NCBI GenBank assembly: GCA_017450885.1
Contig: JAFSSR010000113.1
Location: forward strand, 1-36,422
Reading direction: 5' to 3'
DNA: 36,422 nucleotides
Source of the DNA: Clostridia bacterium
GTDB taxonomy: Bacteria > Bacillota > Clostridia > Oscillospirales > CAG-272
Shown here: positions 1-7,419 of the stretch, in pieces
Numbering within the stretch: the first letter of the stretch is position 1
Layout of the letters: each line of letters opens with the position of its first letter
Notes under the pieces: generated by a model
The model's input: the letters and a program-made list of their open reading frames with translations, nothing else
The model's database searches: none
What the model was told of the DNA's origin: nothing
Program-made: the position numbers and the translations under genes

Positions 1-1
1 C

Positions 2-646
2 TGCAGAATTCTCATCCCATCCAACCGTAGAGTCGTCGACGGAACTGTCTACCTGACCAACGGAAGCGGCTGCGCAAAGGAAGTTGAGATAGGATCCGGG
101 TACGACAATCCTTTTGAAGACGTTGCGGCGACAGCGTGGTATTTTAACCCGGTAATGTGGGCGTACTATCATGCTCCGCAGATCACATCCGGCACCACCG
201 CGACGACCTTCTCGCCCAAGGCGAACTGCACGCGCGCTCAGATCGTCACCTTCCTCTGGCACGCTATGGGCGATCCCGAGCCGAAGACTACTGAAAATCC
301 CTTTACCGACGTAAAGGAAGGCAAGTATTATTTCAAACCCGTGCTCTGGGCGGTCGAAAACGGTATCACCTCCGGAATAGGCAACGGTCTGTTCGGCATC
401 AACGATCCCTGCAAGCGCGAGCAGGTCGTGACCTTCATCTGGAAGACCTTTAACGCGCCCGAGCCGATCACGACCGAAAATCCCTTTACCGACGTAAAGG
501 AAGGCAAATACTATTATAACGCCGTCCTGTGGGCTGTAGAGAACGGTATCACTTCCGGCATGGGCGGGGGGCTCTTCGGAGTAGGTCAGACCTGCACCCG
601 CGGCCAGATCGTCACCTTCCTCTCCGCGGCGTTCAATATTAAATGA
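2..646 (+). CDS. SLH-repeat surface protein, C-terminal part (5' end cut by window)
   Basis: The frame is open from base 2, so this is the end of a larger protein whose start lies outside the window. The visible 214 residues are almost entirely three S-layer-homology-like repeats (about bases 110-270, 293-450 and 476-643). Each has an NPF-[ET]-DV opening, an aromatic stretch followed by a [ML]WA motif, a [GQ]ITSG turn and a closing R-[AEG]-Q-[IV]-VTF helix. SLH triplets normally bind secondary cell-wall polymer and anchor secreted proteins, so this is most likely a cell-surface protein whose N-terminal functional domain is not visible. A strong terminator follows. The repeat identity is clear; what the missing domain does cannot be said. 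Confidence 0.85.
   Translation, partial: CRILIPSNRRVVDGTVYLTNGSGCAKEVEIGSGYDNPFEDVAATAWYFNPVMWAYYHAPQITSGTTATTFSPKANCTRAQIVTFLWHAMGDPEPKTTENPFTDVKEGKYYFKPVLWAVENGITSGIGNGLFGINDPCKREQVVTFIWKTFNAPEPITTENPFTDVKEGKYYYNAVLWAVENGITSGMGGGLFGVGQTCTRGQIVTFLSAAFNIK
293..507 (+). repeat. Direct repeat inside SLH coding region (183-bp period)
   Basis: A 32-bp block is identical at 293-324 and 476-507, marking the start of the second and third SLH repeats, and the flanking sequence is also similar. This is intragenic duplication of a protein module, not a mobile repeat. Confidence 0.85.
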
Positions 647-664
647 TCCGTAATATTTATCTTT

Positions 665-706
665 CGCGGGAGTGAGCTTGGCTCGCTCCCGCGACTTTTG
701 TTTTTG
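665..706 (+). terminator. Rho-independent terminator of the SLH gene
   Basis: Arms 665-677 and 681-693 pair over 13 bp with one G-U wobble and a 3-nt loop, followed by a T-rich tract at about 695-705. It lies 19 nt after the SLH stop codon. Confidence 0.85.
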
Positions 707-737
707 CTCAAATTTATATATTTCTTTATGATCTGTG

Positions 738-766
738 TTGCAAGTTTACAGATAATATGTTATACT
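738..766 (+). promoter_or_regulatory. Sigma-A-type promoter for the membrane protein at 810
   Basis: TTGCAA (738-743), a 17-nt spacer, then TATACT (761-766) preceded by TG (extended -10). The expected start is near 773, giving a leader of about 37 nt before the ribosome binding site at 800-805. This start argues against translation beginning at the in-frame ATG at 774. Confidence 0.7.
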
Positions 767-809
767 TTTACCGATGGTACTTTTTTATTATTTTTATACG
801 GAGGAGTAT

Positions 810-1781
810 ATGTCTAATAAAGAGATCTATAAAAAAACGCTTGTCTTTTCGGTCAGAAGACTGCTGGTCGATTTTCTCGGGATCCTGCTTCTCGTCGCGC
901 TTTGCGGCGCGGGCTTCCTAATTCTTGACAAAACGACAGGGAAGGGACTTATAGGACTTGGCATCGGGCTCGTGATGGGGATCATAGTTTTATCCCTGCT
1001 CTCGCGCTTCGTTTCTTACGTTCTTAAGGCGGGACAGATAGCCATGATGACAAAGGGCGTGACCGAGGGCAGACTTCCCGATAACGTTTACGAAGAGGGA
1101 AAAGCGATCGTTAAAAGGCGCTTTCTCACCGTTGCCGCTCTGTTTGCCGCAACAAAGGTAATAAAAGGGATATTTAATCAGATCGGGCGCGTGATCACGG
1201 CTGTGGGAAACAGCATCGGAGGCGAAGCGGGCGGAAGCGTAGGCTCGGCGATCTCCGCCGTGGTACAGACGATAGTCAGTTATCTTTGCGACTGCTGTCT
1301 CGGATGGGTATTCTTCCGCGAGGGTCAGAACGCCGCTAAAGCGACCTGCGAGGGCGCTGTGCTGTTCTTTAAGCACGGTAAGACTTTTATTAAAAACATG
1401 GGCAGGGTATTCGGCATGGGGCTCGTCTCTCTGCTCGCTATCGGCGGCGCGTTTTTCGGAATATCCTACGGTATTTTCCTCCTTATCCCCAACGTCTTTG
1501 ACACTCTCGCAAAAGAGATCGTCGAGGCGGGCGTGAGACTGGAGACCGAGATCCCGGCGGTGCTTTCCGATCCGAAGACGCTCATGCTGATTTGCGCGGC
1601 GATCATCGGCGTTATGATCTGGTCGATCATCCACTCCGCGTTCGTCCGTCCGTTTATCCTCACCGGCGTTCTCCGCAACTATATTATGTCCGGCGTCAAC
1701 GACGTCCCCGCGGAAAGCGATTTTGCGGCGCTCGACGCCAAGTCCCGCAAGTTCGCCAAGCTGCACGGCGAGTTGGGCTGA
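810..1781 (+). CDS. Multi-pass membrane protein of unknown function
   Basis: A 323-residue protein. ATG at 810 is chosen over the in-frame ATG at 774 because GGAGGA sits 5-6 nt upstream and the predicted transcript starts near 773. Hydrophobic segments are visible at about residues 19-40, 48-76, 193-220 and 252-280. Between them is a glycine-rich stretch and a cysteine cluster (CDCC) leading into a short amphipathic region. I recognise no enzymatic motif and no signal peptide beyond the first membrane helix. The next gene begins 12 nt after its stop, so the two are probably co-transcribed. Function unknown. Confidence 0.75.
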   Translation: MSNKEIYKKTLVFSVRRLLVDFLGILLLVALCGAGFLILDKTTGKGLIGLGIGLVMGIIVLSLLSRFVSYVLKAGQIAMMTKGVTEGRLPDNVYEEGKAIVKRRFLTVAALFAATKVIKGIFNQIGRVITAVGNSIGGEAGGSVGSAISAVVQTIVSYLCDCCLGWVFFREGQNAAKATCEGAVLFFKHGKTFIKNMGRVFGMGLVSLLAIGGAFFGISYGIFLLIPNVFDTLAKEIVEAGVRLETEIPAVLSDPKTLMLICAAIIGVMIWSIIHSAFVRPFILTGVLRNYIMSGVNDVPAESDFAALDAKSRKFAKLHGELG

Positions 1782-1793
1782 TCGCGGCTTGTT

Positions 1794-2246
1794 ATGGTCC
1801 CAAAAGACGAATTGCTCGCATACGCAAAAGCGGAATTGAGATCAAAGGGCTTTAAAAAAAGAAACGACCGCTGGACAAAGGATACAGGGGAATTTACGCT
1901 TGTGTTTTTTGTTCAGGGGAGCAGCTGGAACAAAGAAAGCTATTATATCAGACCCGGCGTATTTATCAATGAGCTTCCGCGGGACGGCGAGATTTACGGT
2001 CATATCTGGCGCACTGTCAGGGCGGACAGCATACCGCAGATCTTCGTCGACGTATATAAGTTTTATAATGATTACTCCGATAAAAGCGCAATAAAGAAAA
2101 AGGTCCGCGAGTTTTCGGAGCGGGAAGCCCGAAACCCGCCGGACAAGCGCAGGGAAGGAACGGTCGATCTTGACGCGGAGCCTGGCTTCAAGGAATTGTT
2201 TTCTGCGAGCGATTATGTTTTAAACTACATTTCAGAAAATTCTTAG
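1794..2246 (+). CDS. DUF4304-like small soluble protein
   Basis: A 150-residue cytoplasmic protein without membrane segments. The opening GFKKRNDRW stretch, followed by a beta-rich region with VQGSSWN and YYIRPGVFIN, resembles the DUF4304 family, where a GFKK-type motif precedes a short fold of unknown function. The second half is charged and helical, ending in a YVLNYI helix. No good ribosome binding site precedes ATG 1794, so it may depend on translation from the upstream membrane-protein gene 12 nt away. A large symmetrical hairpin follows at 2284-2326. The family assignment is from memory of the motif pattern and is moderate; the biochemical role is unknown. Confidence 0.65.
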   Translation: MVPKDELLAYAKAELRSKGFKKRNDRWTKDTGEFTLVFFVQGSSWNKESYYIRPGVFINELPRDGEIYGHIWRTVRADSIPQIFVDVYKFYNDYSDKSAIKKKVREFSEREARNPPDKRREGTVDLDAEPGFKELFSASDYVLNYISENS

Positions 2247-2283
2247 ATCACAGTATTCCTTTTGAAGCGCAGCAAATTTCTGA

Positions 2284-2326
2284 TTGCATGATAAAAGCAC
2301 CCCGCGGAGGTGCTTTTATCATGCAA
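2284..2326. terminator. Bidirectional terminator between convergent genes
   Basis: Perfect 18-bp arms (2284-2301 and 2309-2326) around a 7-nt loop. Each arm contains an A/T tract, so the hairpin ends in TTTTAT in either direction. It lies between the plus-strand gene ending at 2246 and the minus-strand gene ending at 2339. Confidence 0.85.
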
Positions 2327-2338
2327 GTATTCAGCAGG

Positions 2339-2935
2339 TCACTTTGTCAGATCGTTGATCTTTGCCTGCATGAGTATCGGAGGAACGATGCTGATGAAAA
2401 TCGCGAGAATGAGGTTGATGGTCGCGGAATCGGAAGGGACGCCGCGGACGGCGGACATCTTGTCGATCCGCTGGCTGCTCTTGTAGATCCAGTACCAGCT
2501 GTAGAACGGAACAAACATGCAAAGAAGCAGTTTGGTGGTCGGGTTGCGGTATTCTTCTCCGGGGCAGTAGTTTAGATATTTAGTCGTTTTGTATATCCAG
2601 ATAAGATACCAGATACCGAGAGTAAGTAAAAGCAGCAGAACGTGAGTGAGAATGTCGATACGTCCTTCCGGAGGAAAAGGCGGATTGACGTACTGGTTGG
2701 GTCTGTACGCGTTGAACTGAAAGTCGTTAGTTGAAAATCCGTGGTTGGGGTCGTAGCCCGGCTGCTGATATCCCTGTTGATATCCCTGCTGGTAACCCTG
2801 CTGATATCCTTGCTGGTAGGGGTTATATCCGCCCTGCTGATAACCCTGCTGGGCGTTGGGATCATAGCCGCCGCCCGGCTGCTGTCCGCCGTATTGGTAG
2901 TTCGGATCGTATCCGTTTTGCTGATTGCCGTTCAT
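2339..2935 (-). CDS. DUF4234 membrane protein with Gln/Gly/Tyr-rich repeat head
   Basis: A 198-residue protein. The start at 2935 is chosen because AAAGGAG lies 9 nt upstream; a longer reading to 2971 would overlap the upstream gene. Residues 1-66 are low complexity: NGYDPN and QQGY units, with four QQGY units in a row at 41-56. Residues from about 80 on match the DUF4234 pattern: a hydrophobic segment rich in L/I/W, the WIYKTTKYLN motif, then FVPFYSWYWIYKSSQRID, and a closing membrane helix. The domain's role is not known. Two to three membrane segments put the repeat head in the cytoplasm or outside; topology is undecided. It sits 22 nt downstream of the unknown gene ending at 2958, so the two form an operon. 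Confidence 0.8.
   Translation of the reverse strand: MNGNQQNGYDPNYQYGGQQPGGGYDPNAQQGYQQGGYNPYQQGYQQGYQQGYQQGYQQPGYDPNHGFSTNDFQFNAYRPNQYVNPPFPPEGRIDILTHVLLLLLTLGIWYLIWIYKTTKYLNYCPGEEYRNPTTKLLLCMFVPFYSWYWIYKSSQRIDKMSAVRGVPSDSATINLILAIFISIVPPILMQAKINDLTK
2762..2815 (-). repeat. 12-bp tandem repeats encoding QQGY
   Basis: Four near-identical 12-bp units plus a half unit encode QQGY tandem repeats in the N-terminal region of the DUF4234 protein. Third-position differences show they are maintained at protein level. Looser QQGGY/NGYDP units flank them. Confidence 0.8.
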
Positions 2936-2957
2936 TTTATAACGCTCCTTTGAATAA

Positions 2958-3596
2958 TCATTCGCTGACAAGTATTTTGCCGATGTTCTTGTGCTTTATG
3001 GCGGAAAGAATGCCGGTAAACAGCTTGTCAAAAGTTTTGTTGTTGTATGCGATGCTGCCGTACGTGAAGTGCTTTGCGCATCCGTACATAATATCGTATC
3101 TGTCGTCGTCAGTAAGCGACCCGAGCAGGCTCTGCGCCAGCTTGCAGTCGTCCTCGGTCAGGCGGAGGGTCCCGTAGTCTTTTTTGAGATAGTCGCAGAA
3201 CAAAGCGTTTAGGTAAACCGCCGAATAGATATTGAATACAGACTGGGACGCGTCCTTTTCGAATTTTTTACAGTAATTCTCATACAGCCATTTGAGCTCT
3301 TCCTTGTCGTATTCGCCGCAGAATACGTTTTCGTAATACAGATTGAGCATGTATGATTTAAGACCCATCAGACCGTGTATCATCGAATGGTCGACAATGG
3401 GATATTTTATGGAGATCAGAGACGTCTCGTTTTTTTCGCATCTCTTTATCGCCGTCATCAGCTGACTGTCGAGCGTCTCGTTATACGTCTCGTTGGGCAA
3501 TAAAAGCCTTGTCCGCTTGACTCTTACAAGCATGCTTGTAAGTTCGAGCAGATGCATTTTTAACGGTTTGTTTCTCGTGGGATTTTGGGTCTCCAT
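2958..3596 (-). CDS. Unrecognised soluble protein
   Basis: A 212-residue, mostly helical protein with no membrane segment and no motif I recognise. It is rich in Leu, Lys, Asp and Tyr and contains several paired aromatic positions (NLYYENVF, WLYENYC). The start is uncertain: ATG 3596 is used, but there is no clear ribosome binding site, and the frame extends to a TTG at 3644 that also lacks one. A perfect-consensus promoter at 3766-3738 reads toward it, giving a leader of about 135 nt that begins with a possible 10-bp hairpin (3720-3729 with 3682-3691). The DUF4234 gene follows 22 nt after its stop. Confidence 0.6.
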   Translation of the reverse strand: METQNPTRNKPLKMHLLELTSMLVRVKRTRLLLPNETYNETLDSQLMTAIKRCEKNETSLISIKYPIVDHSMIHGLMGLKSYMLNLYYENVFCGEYDKEELKWLYENYCKKFEKDASQSVFNIYSAVYLNALFCDYLKKDYGTLRLTEDDCKLAQSLLGSLTDDDRYDIMYGCAKHFTYGSIAYNNKTFDKLFTGILSAIKHKNIGKILVSE

Positions 3597-3637
3597 TTCA
3601 ATGTCTGGTCCGTTTCTGAAAAAATTGAATATAACGC

Positions 3638-3666
3638 TTGACAATTCGCTTGCGTTATGCTATAAT
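3638..3666 (+). promoter_or_regulatory. Perfect-consensus sigma-A promoter reading into the thrS leader
   Basis: TTGACA (3638-3643), exactly 17 nt, TATAAT (3661-3666). The expected start is near 3673. No terminator is visible between there and the T-box element, so this is the best candidate promoter for thrS, giving a leader of about 340 nt. It faces the minus-strand promoter at 3738-3766. Confidence 0.75.
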
Positions 3667-3737
3667 CTCTGCACAATGGGGGATAATGTGGTCGGAGTAA
3701 GCGCGTAAGGCGAAATTTTCCGCATTATCACTTAATT

Positions 3738-3766
3738 ATTATATCATATTTTTTCCTGTTTGTCAA
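3738..3766 (-). promoter_or_regulatory. Perfect-consensus extended -10 promoter for the gene at 3596
   Basis: On the minus strand: TTGACA (3766-3761), 17 nt, TATAAT (3743-3738) with TG one base before the -10. The expected start is near 3731. Its transcript runs through the plus-strand promoter at 3638-3666. Confidence 0.75.
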
Positions 3767-3796
3767 TATTCACGGGATAAGTCGGTTACATAAAAA

Positions 3797-3985
3797 GCCG
3801 TACAGAGAGCGGCGCAGGGCGTTCTGTCCTGCTGTAAGCGCCGCCGGCGGATGTATTCCGGTACCGCCCGCTGAAGTTAAAAGTATAATATAAATGAGTT
3901 AAACGCTCGGGTGGAACCGTGCGGAAATGTTTGTTGTTTCCTCACCCCGAACAAGCGAGTTTCGCTTATTCGGAGTGTTTTTTTA
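3797..3985 (+). promoter_or_regulatory. T-box riboswitch controlling thrS
   Basis: The conserved T-box sequence GGGTGGAACCGTGCGG is at 3909-3924. It is followed by a hairpin with arms at 3943-3957 and 3963-3977 (two mismatches) and a T run (3978-3984), which is the attenuator terminator. Upstream, a compact Stem I can be drawn whose base pairs AGCGG (3808-3812) with CCGCT (3868-3872). On the 3' strand just inside that stem is ACC (3863-3865), a threonine codon in the position expected for the specifier. Uncharged tRNA-Thr should pair with ACC and with the TGGA bulge, favour the antiterminator and allow transcription. The T-box motif and terminator are directly visible; the specifier assignment is inferred from the fold. 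Confidence 0.9.
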
Positions 3986-4012
3986 TTAATCATTTTATCG
4001 GAGGACAAATAA

Positions 4013-5863
4013 ATGACAGCTTATGACGTTTTAAAGGAAAGAGATCTGATCTCGCGCGACGTGCTCGCCTGCGAGATCAACGGCGAGCTCTGCGAGCTTA
4101 CTCACGAGGTAAGCGGCGCGGAGGAGATAAAGCCCCTCACGTTTGAGGACGCGGGCGGAAAAAAGTGCTTCTGGCACACCACCTCTCACATCATGGCGCA
4201 GGCGGTCAAGCGTATAATGCCCGACGTTAAGCTGACCATCGGCCCGTCGATCGACAACGGCTTCTATTACGATTTCGACGCCGCGGAGCCGTTTACTCCC
4301 GAGACGCTCGAAAATATCGAAGCAGAGATGAAGAAGATCGTCAAAGAAAATCTCCGTCTTGAAAGATTTACTCTTCCTCGCGGCGAAGCGGTCAAATTCA
4401 TGGAAGAGAAAAACGAGCCCTACAAGGTCGAGCTGATAAACGATCTTCCGGAGGGAGAGACGATCTCCTTCTACCGTCAGGGCGAGTTTACCGATCTTTG
4501 CGCGGGGCCCCATCTTTTCTCCACGGGGGCGGTCAAGGCGTTCAAGCTGACCTCCATAGCCGGCGCGTACTGGCGCGGAGATGAAAAGAACAAGATGCTG
4601 CAGCGTATTTACGGTATTTCTTTCCCGAAGAAGGAGGAGCTTGCCGAATATCTGGAGCGTATCGAAGAAGCGAAAAAGCGAGACCATCGCAAGATAGGCA
4701 AGGAGCTCAAGCTCTTCGCCTTCCGCGACGAGGCGCCCGGCTTCCCGTTCTATCTTCCCAACGGTATGATCCTCAAGAACGCTCTTATAGATTACTGGCG
4801 CGAGGTGCATAAGAGGTGGGATTATCAGGAGATATCCACCCCGCAGATAATGAAGCGTACCCTCTGGGAGACCTCCGGTCACTGGGATCATTATAAGGAC
4901 AATATGTATACCACGGTCATCGACGGCGAGGATTTTGCCATCAAGCCGATGAACTGCCCGGGCACGATACTTGTCTACGACCTTGAGCCCCATTCCTACC
5001 GCGATCTGCCCATGCGCTGCGCCGAGCTCGGTCTGGTGCACCGCCACGAGCTTTCCGGCGCGCTCCACGGTATGTTCCGCGTCCGCTGCTTCACTCAGGA
5101 CGACGCCCATATCCTCCTCGCCAAGGAGCAGATCAAGGACGAGGTCGTCCGTATAGCAAGCCTGTTCGACGAGGTCTACTCTCTGTTCGGACTTTCCTAC
5201 ACCATAGAGCTCTCGACCATGCCGGATGACCATATCGGTTCTGTCGAGGACTGGGAGATCGCGACCAACGCTCTCGCCGACGCTATCACCAGCATCGGAA
5301 AGACCTACAAGGTCAACCCCGGCGACGGCGCCTTCTACGGACCGAAGCTCGACTTCCATATCAGCGACTGCCTCGGCCGCACCTGGCAGTGCGGGACCAT
5401 CCAGCTCGACTATCAGCTTCCCGGGCGTTTCGATCTTGAGTACGTCGGAGCCGACGACAAGCGCTACACCCCCGTTATGATCCACCGCGTCGTATTCGGA
5501 TCCATTGAGAGGTTTATCGGTATACTCACCGAGCACTTCGCGGGAAAATTCCCGACCTGGCTCTCTCCCGTTCAGGTGCGTATCCTCCCCATAGCCGACA
5601 GACACAACGAATATTGCGAGCAGCTCCGGCGCAAGCTTGACGAAAAGGGAGTTCGCTGCGAGATAGACACCCGTGCCGAAAAGACCGGATACAAGATCCG
5701 CGAAGCACAGCTCCAGCGCATACCTTATATGCTGATCGTCGGCGACAACGAGGTCAATGAGAACACCGTTTCGGTCCGCTCGCGCGACCGCGGAGACCTC
5801 GGCGTGCTCAACGCGGACGAGTTCGTCGGCGACGTTTACGCCGAGATAAAGGAACGCAGATAA
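4013..5863 (+). CDS. thrS: Threonyl-tRNA synthetase
   Basis: A 616-residue class II aminoacyl-tRNA synthetase that attaches threonine to tRNA-Thr in the cytoplasm. An abbreviated TGS-like region (1-45) is followed by the editing domain with its H55-x3-H59 and C163-x3-H167 site that removes mischarged serine. The catalytic core carries motif 2 RHELSGALHGMFRVR and the zinc ligands Cys314 (MNCPG), His365 (DDAHI) and the late His in MIHRVVFGSIERF. The C-terminal anticodon-binding domain begins near VQVRILPI. It is slightly shorter than the usual ~640 residues. ATG 4013 has GGAGG 8 nt upstream. Expression is expected to be under the T-box leader. The ADP-ribosylglycohydrolase gene follows after 37 nt with no terminator between. 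Confidence 0.97.
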   Translation: MTAYDVLKERDLISRDVLACEINGELCELTHEVSGAEEIKPLTFEDAGGKKCFWHTTSHIMAQAVKRIMPDVKLTIGPSIDNGFYYDFDAAEPFTPETLENIEAEMKKIVKENLRLERFTLPRGEAVKFMEEKNEPYKVELINDLPEGETISFYRQGEFTDLCAGPHLFSTGAVKAFKLTSIAGAYWRGDEKNKMLQRIYGISFPKKEELAEYLERIEEAKKRDHRKIGKELKLFAFRDEAPGFPFYLPNGMILKNALIDYWREVHKRWDYQEISTPQIMKRTLWETSGHWDHYKDNMYTTVIDGEDFAIKPMNCPGTILVYDLEPHSYRDLPMRCAELGLVHRHELSGALHGMFRVRCFTQDDAHILLAKEQIKDEVVRIASLFDEVYSLFGLSYTIELSTMPDDHIGSVEDWEIATNALADAITSIGKTYKVNPGDGAFYGPKLDFHISDCLGRTWQCGTIQLDYQLPGRFDLEYVGADDKRYTPVMIHRVVFGSIERFIGILTEHFAGKFPTWLSPVQVRILPIADRHNEYCEQLRRKLDEKGVRCEIDTRAEKTGYKIREAQLQRIPYMLIVGDNEVNENTVSVRSRDRGDLGVLNADEFVGDVYAEIKERR

Positions 5864-5900
5864 ACCGATAACGGTCCGAATATAGTAAAGGAGCGCAGTA

Positions 5901-7346
5901 ATGATAAAACTAAACAAATCCGTACTCCGCGATAAGATCTACGCCTGCTGGATCGGAAAGAACATCGGCGGCACCATGGGCGGCCCGTTTGAAGGAACGA
6001 CCGAGATACAGTCTATCGAGGGCTTCACCACCCCCGAGGGGACGGTGCTTCCCAACGACGATCTCGATCTTCAGCTCATATGGCTCAAGGCGCTTGAAGA
6101 CAAGGGCGCGTACAATATCAATTCCCAGCTTCTCGGCGAATACTGGCTGAACTATATTTCCCCGACCTGGAACGAGTACGGGATAGGGAAGAGCAACCTT
6201 ATGCTCGGGCTCCTGCCTCCGCTCTCGGGCGAGTACGAGAACTACTGGAAAAACTCCAACGGCGCGTGGATACGCTCCGAGGTCTGGGCGTGCGTTACGC
6301 CCGGATGTCCCGACGTAGCCATAAAGTACGCCGTCGAGGACGCCATGGTCGACCACGGGATGAGCGAGGGAACTTACGCCGAGATGTTCACCGCCGCCGT
6401 AGAGTCCGCGGCGTTCGTCGTCGACGACATTTTCGATCTTATCAAGATCGGACTTTCCAAGATCCCTCAGAACTGCCGCGTCGCGCAGAGCGTGCGCACC
6501 GCCGTTGAGTGCTATCACAAAAATCTTGACTGGAAGGAAGCCCGCGAAAAGATCGTAAAGGAAAACCGCGACCTCGGATGGTTCCAGGCTCCCGGAAATA
6601 TTGCCTTCACTATGATCGGCCTTCTCTGGGGCAAGGGCGACTTCAAAAAGTCGATGACCATCGCCATCAACTGCGGCGACGATACCGATTGCACCGGAGC
6701 GACCTGCGGCGCGCTTATGGGAATAATGGGCGGTACAGCCGCCATCCCCGCCGACTGGCGCAAGTATATAGGCGACAAGATCGTAACCATCGCCATCAAC
6801 CGCGGCGACGCCTGGGGAATGCCCCAGACCTGCACGGAGCTTACCAACCGCGTTTTCGGACTTGTCGGTCAGGTCCTTTACGCCAACAGATGCCACCATA
6901 TCGGACTTGTCGATGAGGATAACGACCTTTCCGAGCTTGACGTCGGAAAGCTCTGCGACTCTGACGCCGCCAAGCGCGTATACAGCCGCCCTGCCTGGTC
7001 TTACGAAGTGGACTTCATCCATACCAGGGCGACCGTTATCTTCGGCGCCGAGCCTCGTATCGCCCCTCTCGGAGAGCTCAAATTCAAGCTCTCCCTGCTC
7101 AGCGAGCTCCCCGACCCGAGGAACATGACCTTCAAGTGGTATCTGCCCGAAGGCTGGAAGATCTCCGGCCCCGGAAGCTGCTATCTCCGCCACTATTATC
7201 CCGATCCTCAACACGGACCTACCGTCTGCGAGTTCACCCTGACCGCGGGCGAAACGGTCGAGCCGTTCACCCGGATAATATGCGAGGCGGCGGCGCCCGG
7301 TCGTCCGACCGCCGGACTTATCCCGATCACCGTTTTAGGCGCTTGA
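5901..7346 (+). CDS. ADP-ribosylglycohydrolase family protein with C-terminal beta-rich extension
   Basis: A 481-residue protein. The first ~340 residues match the ADP-ribosylglycohydrolase (DraG/ARH) fold: an early GKNIGGTMGGPFEG segment, an acidic metal site NDDLD (52-56), and the late CGDDTDCTG site (258-266). These are the two clusters that bind the paired magnesium ions used to cleave ADP-ribose from targets. The last ~110 residues look like a beta-sandwich of unknown role. There is no signal peptide, so it is cytoplasmic. A good ribosome binding site (AAAGGAG) precedes ATG 5901. Its position 37 nt behind thrS suggests read-through from the T-box-controlled transcript. The substrate (protein, nucleic acid or small ADP-ribose compound) is not evident; some family members act on other substrates. 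Confidence 0.85.
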   Translation: MIKLNKSVLRDKIYACWIGKNIGGTMGGPFEGTTEIQSIEGFTTPEGTVLPNDDLDLQLIWLKALEDKGAYNINSQLLGEYWLNYISPTWNEYGIGKSNLMLGLLPPLSGEYENYWKNSNGAWIRSEVWACVTPGCPDVAIKYAVEDAMVDHGMSEGTYAEMFTAAVESAAFVVDDIFDLIKIGLSKIPQNCRVAQSVRTAVECYHKNLDWKEAREKIVKENRDLGWFQAPGNIAFTMIGLLWGKGDFKKSMTIAINCGDDTDCTGATCGALMGIMGGTAAIPADWRKYIGDKIVTIAINRGDAWGMPQTCTELTNRVFGLVGQVLYANRCHHIGLVDEDNDLSELDVGKLCDSDAAKRVYSRPAWSYEVDFIHTRATVIFGAEPRIAPLGELKFKLSLLSELPDPRNMTFKWYLPEGWKISGPGSCYLRHYYPDPQHGPTVCEFTLTAGETVEPFTRIICEAAAPGRPTAGLIPITVLGA

Positions 7347-7367
7347 TCGCGCTTTGGCTTATATTAT

Positions 7368-7405
7368 TAAAGAGCGGCTTTCCGTTAACGGAAAACCGCT
7401 CTTTA
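7368..7405. terminator. Bidirectional terminator
   Basis: A nearly perfect 38-nt palindrome with one C-A mismatch (arms 7368-7386 and 7387-7405). It lies between the convergent ADP-ribosylglycohydrolase and deacetylase-fusion genes. Both flanks end in a TTTA-type tract. Confidence 0.75.
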
Positions 7406-7419
7406 GTTATGAATGGTCG

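Noticed and set aside
2762-2815. Short tandem repeats that might suggest a CRISPR array
   Set aside because: The units are 12 bp, contiguous, without spacers, and encode QQGY within an open gene.
3676-3708. Ten-codon open frame just after the plus-strand start at about 3673
   Set aside because: There is no ribosome binding site, and no threonine codons that would suggest a leader peptide; regulation is already explained by the T-box.
4031-7214. Long minus-strand open frames opposite thrS (4031-5917) and the ADP-ribosylglycohydrolase (5910-7214)
   Set aside because: They are the antisense of well-supported genes, show no recognisable family, have no ribosome binding sites, and are expected from the codon use of the sense genes.
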